A stretch of 39,109 nt of DNA, taken from Tomitella cavernea. Lineage in GTDB: Bacteria; Actinomycetota; Actinomycetes; Mycobacteriales; Mycobacteriaceae. The stretch spans positions 1 to 39,109 of the forward strand of contig NZ_JAENKO010000043.1 in the NCBI RefSeq assembly GCF_016599145.1, in the 5' to 3' direction. Both the position numbers and the translations under genes were made by a program. Below the pieces are notes generated by a model. It had not been told where the DNA came from and did not search any database. It worked only from the letters and a program-made list of their open reading frames with translations. This document shows positions 8,703 to 18,071 of this stretch, piece after piece (the stretch's first letter is position 1; every line of letters starts with the position of its first letter).

Positions 8703-8879
8703 ATGTTCTGGAAGGTACTGGCGGGGATCGTCGCGGTATGGCTGTTGTTCGTGCTGCTGGGCGTGATCCTCAAAGGCCTGTTCTGGCTGGTGACCGTCGC
8801 GGTGATCGCCGCGGGCATCTACCTGCTGGTGAAGATGTTCTCGGGCTCGTCCGACCCGACGGCCGACAGACGCCGGTGA
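8703..8879 (+). CDS. small membrane protein, 58 residues, unknown function
   Basis: A short frame starting at ATG 8703 encodes a very hydrophobic protein: MFWKVLAGIVAVWLLFVLLG opens a first membrane helix (about 5-24), followed closely by a second (about 27-46), then a short polar tail ending in Arg-Arg-Arg. The two helices would form a hairpin. Upstream there is only a weak purine-rich ribosome site (AGAGG/GGAAG). I do not recognise the family with certainty; small actinobacterial proteins of this style are common. It lies alone between the divergent bioY and the glycosyltransferase gene, 76 bases before the latter. Coding is supported by strong hydrophobic pattern and codon use, not by a known domain. 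Confidence 0.65.
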   Translation: MFWKVLAGIVAVWLLFVLLGVILKGLFWLVTVAVIAAGIYLLVKMFSGSSDPTADRRR

Positions 8880-8955
8880 TTCGCGGGACCGCCGGGGCGA
8901 TGCGATGCGGTGCGCGGCGCGCGGGCGGCCGGCACGGTGCCGCTAGGGTGATCCG

Positions 8956-10164
8956 ATGTCGGAAACCACTGCGTACGCGGCCCGCGGCGTCCGCATCGTC
9001 GTGATCGCCGGCCCCGAGGCCGGCCATGCGATCCCCGCCATGGAGTTGTGCCGCAGGCTGGCGGCGGCGGGAGCGCACCCCGTGCTCATGACCGGCCGGC
9101 GGTGGTCGGATTCGGCGCGAGCCGAGTCGGTGGACTTCGCGCTCCTGCGCGGGCTCGCGCCGGTCGTGGACGACGATGACGCGGACGAGGGAACCAAACT
9201 GCATGCCCGCGCGGCCCGCATGGCGGCGCTGATCATCGACGACGTGCGCGCGCTGCGGCCGCACCTCGTGGTGGCGGACACGATCACGGTGGCCGGCGGC
9301 ATGGCGGCCGAACTGCTCGGCGTCCCGTGGGTGGAATTGATCCCGCATCCGCTCTACATGCCGTCGCGGGGCCTGCCGCCGCTGGGCAGCGGTCTGGCGC
9401 CCGGCGAAGGCGTGCGGGGACGGCTGCGCGACGCGCTGCTGCGCGCGGCCACAGGCCCGCAGCTGCGACGCGGCCGGCGTCAACGGGAGGCGGCGCGCCG
9501 CGGCATCGGGCTTCCCGGCCGCGAGCCGGGCCCGGCTGCCCGGCTGGTGGCGACCCTGCCGGCCCTCGAGCCGCACCGGCCCGATTGGCCCGACGCGGCG
9601 TACGTGGTCGGCCCCCTCGTGTGGGATCCGGCGGACGGGGAGGCGGAGTTGCCGCCGGGCGACCGGCCGCTGGTGCTCGTCGCCCCGTCGACAGCGACCA
9701 ATGCGGACACTCCGATGGCGGAGGTCGCCTTGCGCGCGCTGGCCCCCGAGCGGATGGGGGACAGCGCCGTACGGGTGGTCATCACCACGTTCGGCGAGAT
9801 TCCGGCGGATCTGCCCTCGTGGGCGCGCGCGGGCCGCACCCGCCAGGAGGCGGCACTGCGGGAGGCCGCGGTGGTGATCTGCGGCGCGGGGCACGGGATG
9901 CTGGCAAAGGCCGTCGATGCGGGGGCCGCGGTGGTGGCGGTGCCGGGCGGCGGCGATCAATGGGAGCTCGCGTGCCGGGCCGAGCGGCTGGGGATCGCCG
10001 TGACGGTGCGTCCCCTCACCGAGGACGCACTGACGGCGGCGGTGCTCGCGATCCTCGAGCGCCGCGACCAGTTCGGGGCCGCGGTGGAACGCGCGCGTTC
10101 CGGCGTACAGCGCACGGTGGACCCCGTGGAGGTGTGCGTGCGCGCCGCTGCGCGGCACGGGTGA
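8956..10164 (+). CDS. GT-B fold glycosyltransferase (Rv2739c-like)
   Basis: A 402-residue protein resembling UDP-glycosyl/macrolide-type glycosyltransferases. The N-terminal half starts with VVIAGPEAGHAIPAMELCRR, where the Gly-His-x-x-P pattern is the acceptor-side nucleotide-fold loop. The C-terminal half has LVLVAPSTATNADT, then VVICGAGHGMLAKAVDAGAA and VVAVPGGGDQWELACRAE, which correspond to the donor-binding loop (the HGG...P...DQ pattern, here GHGM...PGGGDQ). Start ATG 8956 has AGGGTG upstream. It holds the position of Rv2739c, just before DUF3046 and recA. The sugar and acceptor are unknown. No signal peptide is visible, so it acts in the cytosol. Confidence 0.83.
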   Translation: MSETTAYAARGVRIVVIAGPEAGHAIPAMELCRRLAAAGAHPVLMTGRRWSDSARAESVDFALLRGLAPVVDDDDADEGTKLHARAARMAALIIDDVRALRPHLVVADTITVAGGMAAELLGVPWVELIPHPLYMPSRGLPPLGSGLAPGEGVRGRLRDALLRAATGPQLRRGRRQREAARRGIGLPGREPGPAARLVATLPALEPHRPDWPDAAYVVGPLVWDPADGEAELPPGDRPLVLVAPSTATNADTPMAEVALRALAPERMGDSAVRVVITTFGEIPADLPSWARAGRTRQEAALREAAVVICGAGHGMLAKAVDAGAAVVAVPGGGDQWELACRAERLGIAVTVRPLTEDALTAAVLAILERRDQFGAAVERARSGVQRTVDPVEVCVRAAARHG

Positions 10165-10215
10165 TCGGGCGGCCGGTGGCGGCGGCGCCCGCCGGACCGC
10201 GGGTTACCGTGTGGT

Positions 10216-10410
10216 GTGCGACTTTCGGAATTCCGTGAACTGGTGGACGGCGAGTTCGGGAGGCTGACTGCGACGTCGATGCTGGTCGATCACGTGCTGA
10301 CCGATCTGGATGGCCGCACGGCGTCGCAGGCCATCGAGGACGGCGTGGCGCCGCGCGAGGTCTGGCGCGCGCTGTGCAAGGACTTCGACGTGCCGCGTTC
10401 GCGGTGGTGA
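10216..10410 (+). CDS. DUF3046 protein (Rv2738c-like)
   Basis: A 64-residue conserved actinobacterial protein that almost always precedes recA. The core LSEFRELVDGEFG and the tail EVWRALCKDFDVPRSRW are typical of DUF3046. It is probably all-helical and soluble. Translation starts at GTG 10216; no strong ribosome site is visible, and the start might be leaderless or coupled to the gene 52 bases upstream. A GC-rich hairpin follows the stop and separates it from the recA promoters. Function is unknown; its constant place beside recA suggests a link to DNA repair, but nothing in the sequence proves it. Confidence 0.88.
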   Translation: MRLSEFRELVDGEFGRLTATSMLVDHVLTDLDGRTASQAIEDGVAPREVWRALCKDFDVPRSRW

Positions 10411-10417
10411 GCACCCG

Positions 10418-10445
10418 GCCGGCCCGCGAAGCGGGGCGGGCCGGC
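10418..10445. terminator. GC hairpin after the DUF3046 gene
   Basis: A perfect 10-bp stem pairs GCCGGCCCGC (10418-10427) with GCGGGCCGGC (10436-10445) around an 8-base loop. It begins eight bases after the stop codon. No T-run follows, so termination is plausible but not certain. Confidence 0.5.
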
Positions 10446-10494
10446 GCTGGTGCGCCGACCCCATAGCGGTATCGGCGTGTCGCGGAGGCGACGA

Positions 10495-10523
10495 TCGACA
10501 TCGAACAAGCGTTCTTATATACT
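10495..10523 (+). promoter_or_regulatory. LexA-controlled distal recA promoter with SOS box
   Basis: TCGACA (10495-10500) and TATACT (10518-10523) are spaced by 17 bases. The spacer is filled by TCGAACAAGCGTTCTT (10501-10516), a close match to the actinobacterial LexA box TCGAAC-N4-GTTCGA. LexA bound here would block polymerase directly. The site is about 340 bases before the recA start. Confidence 0.85.
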
Positions 10524-10710
10524 CGAGACCTACAGCGCAAGCGGTGCGAACCCGCGCGGACACCTGCACAGCGGTCTGCGCGCCCCCGGCACGCCCTGCT
10601 ACCACGGACGCGCACCGGGGGCGCGATTCGCGCGGCGGCCGTCCACAACCCCGGCGGCTCGGCCGGGTTTTCCACAATCCCGGCCCGGATGCGGCGCGTG
10701 GAGGGCGGAG

Positions 10711-10733
10711 TTGTCGGTGCCGGCGTTTAGCCT
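10711..10733 (+). promoter_or_regulatory. PafBC-type (RecA-NDp) proximal recA promoter
   Basis: TTGTCGGTG (10711-10719), eight bases, then TAGCCT (10728-10733) exactly fits the mycobacterial LexA-independent damage promoter motif TTGTCRGTG-N8-TAGNNT. It would give a start near 10740 and a leader of about 120 bases. The activator in mycobacteria is PafBC, whose genes are not in this window. Confidence 0.85.
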
Positions 10734-10786
10734 TGCGGTATCGGTGGTGGCGCGGGCTGCGGGGCGCGTGCGGCCGGCCGGCCGGG

Positions 10787-10820
10787 AACGTACGGCACAT
10801 GCAAACGTACGGCACATGCA
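10787..10820 (+). repeat. perfect 17-bp tandem duplication in the recA leader
   Basis: AACGTACGGCACATGCA occurs at 10787-10803 and again immediately at 10804-10820 without mismatch. Each copy ends in an ATG: the first (10799) is out of frame with recA, and the second (10816) is in frame with it. Confidence 0.95.
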
Positions 10821-10825
10821 TAGGC

Positions 10826-10845
10826 AACACGCCCGTGGGCGTGTT
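10826..10845 (+). promoter_or_regulatory. hairpin just before the recA ribosome site
   Basis: AACACGCC (10826-10833) pairs perfectly with GGCGTGTT (10838-10845) around a CGTG loop. Four bases later comes the recA Shine-Dalgarno AAGGAGG (10850-10856). The stem could influence ribosome access or protect the 5' end. The pairing is seen; a role is inference. Confidence 0.6.
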
Positions 10846-10860
10846 CGACAAGGAGGCACG

Positions 10861-11901
<1,041 letters not shown>

Positions 11902-11906
11902 GCGCG

Positions 11907-12479
11907 GTGGATCCGGAGCGCGCTGAGAACGAGAACGTCGGCCGCGCCGATTCGCTACGCGGCGGCGCCGGGGACGAGCGCGGCCGCGCCTACGACGCAT
12001 CGCTGCGCCTGCTGGCGGAACGCGCGCGCAGCCGGGCGGAGCTGGCGGAACGTCTGCACCGCAAGGGTCATGCGGACACGGTCGTCACCCCGCTGCTCGA
12101 CGACCTCGAACGTGCCGGGTTGCTCGACGATGCCGACTTCGCGGAACAGTGGGTGTATTTCCGGCACAGGGACGGCGCCCGTTCGCGTCGTGCCCTGGGC
12201 ATTGAGCTGCGCCGGAAGGGTGTCGACGATGCGGTGATCGAGCAGGCCGTCGCCCAGATCTCCGACGAGGACGAGTGCGGCCGTGCCGCCGCGCTGGTAC
12301 GCCGTACGTTGTCGCGGCGGCGGACGCCGGCCGCGGACGACGCGGAAGCGGCGCGCCGCGAGCAACGCCGGCTGGTCGGGATGCTCGCGCGCAAGGGTTA
12401 CGGCAGCGAACTCGCCTATGGAGTCGTGATGGACGAATGGCGGGCGGCCGCCGAGGAACGCGCCGCCGATGGCGACTGA
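11907..12479 (+). CDS. recX: regulatory protein RecX
   Basis: A 190-residue RecX, which binds RecA filaments and limits recombinase and co-protease activity. The family's three-helix repeats are visible: [20 protein letters not shown] (about 32-51), then [20 protein letters not shown], and [22 protein letters not shown] Ser/Arg/Gly-rich N-terminus of about 28 residues precedes the core. It starts at GTG 11907, five bases after the recA stop. The expected stoichiometric excess of RecA over RecX would have to come from weak initiation, since the ribosome site is poor. It is convergent with the decayed glu operon. Confidence 0.93.
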   Translation: MDPERAENENVGRADSLRGGAGDERGRAYDASLRLLAERARSRAELAERLHRKGHADTVVTPLLDDLERAGLLDDADFAEQWVYFRHRDGARSRRALGIELRRKGVDDAVIEQAVAQISDEDECGRAAALVRRTLSRRRTPAADDAEAARREQRRLVGMLARKGYGSELAYGVVMDEWRAAAEERAADGD

Positions 12480-12501
12480 ACGGCCCGCGCAGGCGGGGGC
12501 G

Positions 12502-13106
12502 TCAGTCCCGCCGGCGCCCGGCCCCACGATCCACCGGGAAGTCGTCCACCCCGGGGGCCCCGTCGAACATGTCCGCGTCGGCCGCGGTGACGGCCGGCGG
12601 GCGACCGGAATCCGAGCCGCGGGAGCGCAGGCGCCGCTCGAGCCATAGCGAACGTCGTCAACGCGAAGCTGATCGCCACCATGATCACGCCCACCACGAT
12701 CAGCGCGGCGAAGAAGTTCCGGTAGTGGGACACGGACTGCCGGCCGCTGCGGATCAGCTCGATGAAACCGATCTGATAGCCCAACGCCGATTCCTTCAGC
12801 GCGATCACCTTCTGCGAGACGAGCGCCGGCAGTATCGCCGTCACGGCCTGCGGAAGCTCGATCATGCGCATCGTCTGTCCGCGACGCAGACCCGACGACG
12901 ACGCGGCCTCGCGCTGCCCCTGCGGCAGCGACAGGATGCCCGCCCGCAGGATTTCCGCGTTCACCGAACCGTTGTACAGCGTCAGCCCCACGACGACGGC
13001 GGCCAGCGGCAGCCGGCCCGAGGGGAACACCCCTTAGAACGCGAACACCTGGTAAGCGAAGATCATCATGATCAGCACGGGGCTCGCGCGGAAGACCTCC
13101 ACGACC
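12502..13106 (-). pseudogene. gluD: gluD remnant: glutamate ABC transporter permease, 3' part
   Basis: Read on the minus strand, this matches the second half of a GluD-type polar amino-acid permease: [20 protein letters not shown], then [40 protein letters not shown] and [15 protein letters not shown], the last including the permease coupling region. Three defects are visible. The first half is missing, cut just after the gluA fragment. A TAA (13034-13036) replaces what is normally a Tyr codon. Near 12645-12650 the frame shifts by about two bases, after which the other frame reads [11 protein letters not shown], the normal family ending, and runs to a TGA at 12502. It cannot make a working permease. 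Confidence 0.88.
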
Positions 13107-13751
13107 GCCCATCTCGTGGGCGACGACGATCATCGTCATGCCCTCGTGCGCCAGCTCGACCATCACTTCGAGGACCTCGTTGACCATCTCCGGGTCCAGC
13201 GCGGAGGTCGGCTCGTCGAAGAGCATCACCTTGGGGCCCATCGCGAGCGAGCGGGCGATGGCCACGCGCTACTGCTGGCCGCCGGACAGTTGAGCCGGGT
13301 ACTTGTCCGCCTGGCTGTCCACCCCGACGCGCGCCAGCAGCCCGGGCGCGCGGGTGCGGGTGGCGGCCTTGCCCGTGCCCCGGACCTTCATGGGTGCCAG
13401 CATGACGTTCTGCAGCACAGTCTTGTGCGCGAACAGGTTGAACTGCTGGAACACCATGCCGACGTCGACGCGCAGGCGGGCGAGCTCCTCGCCCTCCCGG
13501 AGCATCGGCGTGCCGTCGATGCTGATCGTGCCCGAGTCGATGGCCTCGAGCCTGTTGATCGTGCGGCACAGGGTGGACTTGCCCGAGCCGGAGAGGCCCA
13601 GCAGCACCAGCACTTGACCGGCGGGCACCTGCAGATCGATGCCGCGCAGCACGTGCAGGTCGCCGAAGTGCTTGTCGACGGAGCGCATATCGATCATCGG
13701 CGCGGCCGGCGGAGCCCCTGCGGGGCCGGTTGCCGGATCGGTCGTCGTCAC
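13107..13751 (-). pseudogene. gluA: gluA remnant: glutamate ABC transporter ATPase, 5' part
   Basis: The minus strand encodes the front of a GluA/GlnQ-type ATPase: Walker A LGLSGSGKST, Q-loop MVFQQFNLFAHKTVLQN, signature LSGGQQ, then Walker [17 protein letters not shown] and VVAHEMG. An in-frame TAG (13269-13271) stands at the third Gln of LSGGQQQ, splitting signature from Walker B. Right after the switch-histidine block the sequence jumps to gluD in another frame, so the last 60 or so residues, gluB, gluC and the gluD front are gone. GTG 13751 with TAGTGT eight bases upstream (13760-13765, as ACACTA on +) suggests a once-leaderless transcript. Confidence 0.88.
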
Positions 13752-13881
13752 GGGTCTTTACACTAGAGGCTGTCCGGCCGTGACGGCGCACGGACCATAC
13801 ACGCGAATCGCATCGGCAGGCCGGGGCGCGGCCGCGGAGGACGTCGGCCTGCGGGGCGCCCGCCCGGCACCCTCCACATCG

Positions 13882-13910
13882 AGGAATCCAGGAATCCAGG
13901 AATCGAGGAA
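13882..13910 (+). repeat. octamer tandem repeat carrying the miaB ribosome site
   Basis: AGGAATCC (13882-13889), AGGAATCC (13890-13897), AGGAATCG (13898-13905) and the partial AGGAA (13906-13910) are head to tail. Each unit contains a Shine-Dalgarno-like AGGA. The last unit, read as GAGGAA, ends nine bases before the miaB ATG. Confidence 0.93.
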
Positions 13911-13919
13911 CAACGGGAC

Positions 13920-15509
13920 ATGTCGGATCTTTCCAGCGACGAGGTGCCGCCCGCGGGCGGGGCGATCGTGCGGGCGGCGATGCCGCACGCCCGCAGTTAC
14001 GAGATCCGGACATTCGGTTGCCAAATGAACGTGCACGACTCCGAGCGGCTGGCGGGCCTGCTCGAGGACGCCGGCTACGTGAAATCGGCGGACGACGGCA
14101 CTGCTGACCTCGTCGTGTTCAACACCTGCGCGGTCCGCGAGAACGCGGACAACAAGCTGTATGGCAACCTCGGCCGCCTGCGGCCGGCCAAGGACGCCAA
14201 CCCGGAGATGCAGATAGCGGTGGGCGGGTGCCTGGCGCAGAAGGACCGCGGAATCGTCGTCGACCGGGCGCCGTGGGTGGACGTGGTCTTCGGCACCCAC
14301 AACATCGGTTCCCTGCCGGCGCTGCTGGAGCGTGCCCGGCACAACGAGCGCGCGCAGGTGGAGATCCGCGAGTCGCTCGAAGCGTTCCCCTCCACGCTCC
14401 CGGCGCGCCGGGACTCCCCCTATTCGGGGTGGGTCTCCATCTCCGTGGGTTGCAACAATACGTGCACCTTCTGCATCGTTCCGACACTGCGCGGCAAGGA
14501 GGTCGACCGGCGGCCCGGCGACATCCTCGCGGAGGTGCGCGCCCTCGTGGATCAGGGCGTGCAGGAGGTGACGCTGCTGGGGCAGAACGTCAACGCCTAC
14601 GGCGCGTCGTTCGCGGATCCGGAGCTCCCGCGTGACAGGGGCGCCTTCGCGGCGCTGCTGCGCGCATGCGGGGACATCGACGGGCTCGAGCGTGTGCGGT
14701 TCACCTCGCCGCACCCGGCCGAGTTCACCGACGACGTCATCGAAGCGATGGCCGCGACCCCCAACGTGTGTCCGCAGCTGCACATGCCACTGCAGTCCGG
14801 CTCCGACCGGGTGCTGCGCGCCATGCGGCGGTCGTATCGGAGCCGAAAGTTCCTCGGGATCATCGACAGGGTGCGCGCCGCGATGCCGGAGGCCGCGATC
14901 ACCACCGACATCATCGTCGGTTTCCCCGGCGAGACCGAGGAGGACTTCCAGGAGACGCTCGAGGTGGTGCGCCGGGCCCGGTTCTCGAGCGCGTTCACTT
15001 TCCAGTACTCCATCCGCCCCGGAACACCGGCCGCCGACATGCCGGACCAGGTGCCCAAGGACGTCGTGCAGGAGCGTTACGAGCGTCTTATCGCCCTGCA
15101 GGAGCAGGTGAGCCTGGCGGAGAACGCCACGCGCGTCGGCCGCGAGGAGGAGCTGCTGGTGGCCGCGGGCGAGGGGCGTAAGAACGCGGCCACCGCGCGG
15201 ATGAGCGGACGCGCACGCGACGGGCGGCTGGTGCACTTCGATCCGCGGCACGGCGGGACGGCCGGCGCGCAGGGGGGATCCCGGACGATCCGGCCCGGCG
15301 ACTTCGTCACTGTCACCGTCACCGATGCCGCGCCGCACCATCTCATCGCGGACGCCGGTGTGCGCGCACACCGGCGCACACGTGCGGGCGACGCGTACGA
15401 GGCCGGCCGGTCGCCGAAGACCGCCCCGGTGGGGGTGGGCCTAGGCATGCCGTCGGTGGGTGCGCCTGCCGCCCTGGCGGCCCCGGCCGCCCCCGGGTGC
15501 GGGTTGTGA
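13920..15509 (+). CDS. miaB: tRNA-2-methylthio-N6-isopentenyladenosine synthase MiaB
   Basis: A 529-residue radical-SAM methylthiotransferase that adds the 2-methylthio group to i6A37 in tRNAs reading UNN codons. The UPF0004 domain supplies C34, C70 and C104 for one iron-sulfur cluster. The radical-SAM CxxxCxxC is C178-C182-C185 in [14 protein letters not shown] domain follows (about 395-465). The last 50 residues are an Ala/Pro/Gly tail. miaA, which makes its substrate, is 3.5 kb downstream. The ATG at 13920 uses the repeat-borne ribosome site. An in-frame ATG at 13980 (residue 21) would also leave the catalytic part intact. Confidence 0.96.
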   Translation: MSDLSSDEVPPAGGAIVRAAMPHARSYEIRTFGCQMNVHDSERLAGLLEDAGYVKSADDGTADLVVFNTCAVRENADNKLYGNLGRLRPAKDANPEMQIAVGGCLAQKDRGIVVDRAPWVDVVFGTHNIGSLPALLERARHNERAQVEIRESLEAFPSTLPARRDSPYSGWVSISVGCNNTCTFCIVPTLRGKEVDRRPGDILAEVRALVDQGVQEVTLLGQNVNAYGASFADPELPRDRGAFAALLRACGDIDGLERVRFTSPHPAEFTDDVIEAMAATPNVCPQLHMPLQSGSDRVLRAMRRSYRSRKFLGIIDRVRAAMPEAAITTDIIVGFPGETEEDFQETLEVVRRARFSSAFTFQYSIRPGTPAADMPDQVPKDVVQERYERLIALQEQVSLAENATRVGREEELLVAAGEGRKNAATARMSGRARDGRLVHFDPRHGGTAGAQGGSRTIRPGDFVTVTVTDAAPHHLIADAGVRAHRRTRAGDAYEAGRSPKTAPVGVGLGMPSVGAPAALAAPAAPGCGL

Positions 15510-15669
15510 CCAGGCGTCCCGCGGCGCACAAGCCGGTCCCGGGAGCGATCGCGGCGCACTGGCGCCATGGCATCACAGGGCGGGGCCATGGGAGGATGGA
15601 GCATCGCAGTGCCCGTATGCGGCGGTAGTGGTGATGCGCACGCCCGTGGCGGCGCCGGCGCCGGCACGG

Positions 15670-15749
15670 GATCAGGGTGCGATGAGATCAGGGCCGGGAT
15701 CAGGGCGAATGAGATCAGGGCGAATGAGGACAGGGCGATGAGGACAGGG
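15670..15749 (+). repeat. degenerate tandem repeats (GRYCAGGG) before the Rv2732c-like gene
   Basis: The octamer GATCAGGG starts at 15670, 15686, 15698 and 15713, and GGACAGGG at 15728 and 15742, with steps of 16, 12, 15, 15 and 14 bases. The fullest unit is GATCAGGGCGAATGA. The array ends two bases before the ATG of the next gene and probably supplies its purine-rich ribosome site. Confidence 0.9.
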
Positions 15750-15751
15750 CG

Positions 15752-16372
15752 ATGAGCGATCAGATTCCCGAGGACCTTCAGCACTTCCAGAAGGACTTCG
15801 AAAAGGCCGAGAAGAAAGTCGCCGGAGAGATCGACCCCGGTATGCGCAGCGTCGGCATCGCCGTCGCCATCCTGCTGCTGCTGGCGTCTTTTCTGCTCCC
15901 GCACACCGGCTCCGTCAACGGCTGGGACGTGCTCGTGCACAACGATGCGGCCCAGGGCGAGGCGGTGGCGATCACCTCCCAGCTGTTCGTGTGGTTCGCC
16001 CTGGTCTTCGGCGCATTCACCGGCATGATCACGCTGCTGACGCGCCGGTGGACGCTGGCATGGGTGACGGCCGCCGGCTGCGCCGTCGGGATCTTCCTCG
16101 GCGTGCTGGCGATCTGGTCGCGGCAGACCCCCAGCGGGGTCCTCGACGCGCAGGACGCCGCACTGGCCGACCTGTCCGGGCCGGGTGTCGGCATCGTCGT
16201 CGGGCTCATCCTGCTGGTGGTGCTCACCTACCTGTGGGTGGGGGTGGCATGGTCCAAGACTTCGCTGCAGCTGGCAGCGGAGGAGGAGCGTCGACAGCAC
16301 GCGGCCGAGGACGAGGACGCGTGGATGAATCAGGCGCGGTTGGGGCGTCCCGAGGCCCCGTACCGGGATTGA
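15752..16372 (+). CDS. conserved membrane protein (Rv2732c-like)
   Basis: A 206-residue protein with a charged N-terminus (1-30, rich in Lys/Glu and likely helical), four hydrophobic segments (about 32-50, 76-96, 102-122 and 146-170) and an acidic/Arg C-terminal tail. It occupies the place of M. tuberculosis Rv2732c, directly after miaB, and shares that layout. No enzymatic motif is visible and I do not know its function. Its ATG overlaps the TGA of a short upstream open frame (ATGA), so it could be translationally coupled. A very strong terminator follows. Confidence 0.85.
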   Translation: MSDQIPEDLQHFQKDFEKAEKKVAGEIDPGMRSVGIAVAILLLLASFLLPHTGSVNGWDVLVHNDAAQGEAVAITSQLFVWFALVFGAFTGMITLLTRRWTLAWVTAAGCAVGIFLGVLAIWSRQTPSGVLDAQDAALADLSGPGVGIVVGLILLVVLTYLWVGVAWSKTSLQLAAEEERRQHAAEDEDAWMNQARLGRPEAPYRD

Positions 16373-16412
16373 TCGCGCCGCCGGTGCCGCGTGCGCGGGG
16401 CCGGTTGCGCGA

Positions 16413-16457
16413 GCTCCGGTGCCCCCGCACGCGCGTGCGGGGGCACCGGAGCCTTTT
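16413..16457. terminator. strong bidirectional terminator, 18-bp perfect stem
   Basis: GCTCCGGTGCCCCCGCAC (16413-16430) pairs without mismatch with 16435-16452 around a GCGC loop, followed by CTTTT. It sits between the convergent Rv2732c-like gene and the DUF349 gene. Confidence 0.92.
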
Positions 16458-16468
16458 GCGTGTGCGGA

Positions 16469-17914
16469 TCAGCGGTCGTCTATGGCGGTCTCGGCCGCCT
16501 CGGCCCATTCACGCCACTGCCGGGCCTGCGCATGGGCCTTCTCGGCGTCGCCGGCGCGGCCCGCGGCCTCCGCCTTGCGCGCCTGCTCGTCGAACTGCCC
16601 GACCCTCTCGCGGAACTGCGCGGCGCGTGCGAGCGCTTCGGGGTCGGTGCGGCGCCACTGGGCGTCGGCGGCCTCGCGCACCCGGGTCTCGACGGCCCGC
16701 ATCCGGGCCTCGAGCCCGTGCATGCGGTCGCGGGGCACCTTACCGAGCGATTCCCAGCGGTCCTGGATTCCGCGTAGCGCCGCGCGTGCGGAGTCCAAGC
16801 CGACGGCGGGGTCGATCCGCTCGGCCTCCGCGAGCAACTGCTCCTTCGCCTCCGCGTTCTCCGCGTATTCGGCGTCGATCTCCGCGTTCATCTGCTTGCG
16901 GGCACCGAAGAACGTGTCCTGCGCGGCCTTGAACCGTGCCCACAGCGCGTCGTCGATTTCCCGCGGGGCGCGGCCGGCCTGCTTCCAATCGGCCATCAGG
17001 TCCCGGAAAGCGCCGGCCGTCGGCCCCCAGTCGGTGGAATCCGCCAGCGCCTCGGCACGCTGGACCAGCTCCTCCTTCTTGTGCTTGGCGCCGGCGCGCT
17101 GGCGGTCGAGCTCGGCGAAGTGCGAGCCGCGCCTGCGGTTGAACGCTTCGCGTGCCTTCGAGTAGCGGCGCCACAGCTGGTCGTCGGTCTTGCGGTCGAT
17201 GCCCCGGATCGTCTTCCACTCGTCGAGGATCGCGCGCAACCGGTCGCCCGCCTGCTTCCACTGGGTGCCCTCGGCGGCGATCCGCTCCGCCTCGTCGGCC
17301 AGTGCCTCCTTGCGTGCGATCTGCTCCGTGCGGCGGGCGTCCTTGCGCCTGCGCGCCTCGTCGACGGCGACGTCGCAATGCGCGCAGACGGTCTCGAGGC
17401 GGCGTGCCAGCGCGTCGAGGTCGCCGATCACCGCCGCGGTGGGCACCGATTCGAGCAGCGCCTGCGCGCTGGCGCGGGTCTTGCCCAGGTCGGCGGTGCC
17501 GGATTCGATCCGCGATTCGAGGAGTTCGATCTCGGTGGCCAGGTCCTGATACTTGCGTCCGAAGTGCGTCAGGCCCTCGTCCGCGTCGCCGGCCTGCCAT
17601 TCGCCGATCTTGCGCTCACCGTCGACGGTGCGCACCCATACGGCGCCGTCCTCGTCGATCCGGCCCCACTTCGCCGGATCGTTGGCGGGCACGGTGGGCA
17701 CGTGCGCCACGTGCGTTTCCGGGGTCGGGCGCGGGGGCAGCTGGTGCTCGGCGACGGCGTTGGGCGTCGGGGCCGGACGCCCGGGAACCGGTCCCGGCCG
17801 GGGGACACGGTCCGTCGACGGCACCTGCGGCCGGGCAGGCCCGGGCCCCGGCACGGGGCGGGCGGCGGCGCCCGGATCCTCGCCCGTCCCGGACGGGTTC
17901 TCGTTGCTGTTCAT
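16469..17914 (-). CDS. DUF349 domain protein (Rv2731-like)
   Basis: A 481-residue, highly charged coiled-coil protein. A Pro/Gly-rich N-terminus (about 1-75) leads into WGRIDEDGAVWVRTVDGERK, then repeated DUF349 helical units, each with a Trp such as AEGTQWKQAGDRLRAILDEW, DLMADWKQAGRAPREIDDAL and GIQDRWESLGKVPRDRMHGL. No membrane segment or enzyme motif is present. Start ATG 17914 has GAGG a few bases upstream; the frame is open for 30 more codons to 18004 without a ribosome site. It sits as in Rv2731, reversed relative to the neighbouring genes. The biochemical role of the family is not settled. Confidence 0.88.
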   Translation of the reverse strand: MNSNENPSGTGEDPGAAARPVPGPGPARPQVPSTDRVPRPGPVPGRPAPTPNAVAEHQLPPRPTPETHVAHVPTVPANDPAKWGRIDEDGAVWVRTVDGERKIGEWQAGDADEGLTHFGRKYQDLATEIELLESRIESGTADLGKTRASAQALLESVPTAAVIGDLDALARRLETVCAHCDVAVDEARRRKDARRTEQIARKEALADEAERIAAEGTQWKQAGDRLRAILDEWKTIRGIDRKTDDQLWRRYSKAREAFNRRRGSHFAELDRQRAGAKHKKEELVQRAEALADSTDWGPTAGAFRDLMADWKQAGRAPREIDDALWARFKAAQDTFFGARKQMNAEIDAEYAENAEAKEQLLAEAERIDPAVGLDSARAALRGIQDRWESLGKVPRDRMHGLEARMRAVETRVREAADAQWRRTDPEALARAAQFRERVGQFDEQARKAEAAGRAGDAEKAHAQARQWREWAEAAETAIDDR

Positions 17915-18071
17915 GGGACCTCGTCTCTGCCGCGCGTCACGGCTGCCGATGCTGCCGGCCGGTATGCGTCGTGCACCCGGCCCGGTGGGGTTTCCGGTGA
18001 CCATTCAACCTGCTCGCGCGTTCGGTGACCATCGAAACCCGTAACGATCCCGCGGCGCGGGGCCCCGGGGC

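Noticed and set aside
11955-13265. A 436-codon minus-strand frame running from the gluA remnant through to the antisense of recX
   Set aside because: Only the first 45 or so residues match a protein (the end of the gluA fragment). The rest reads gluD out of frame and recX backwards, so it is an accident of the deletion.
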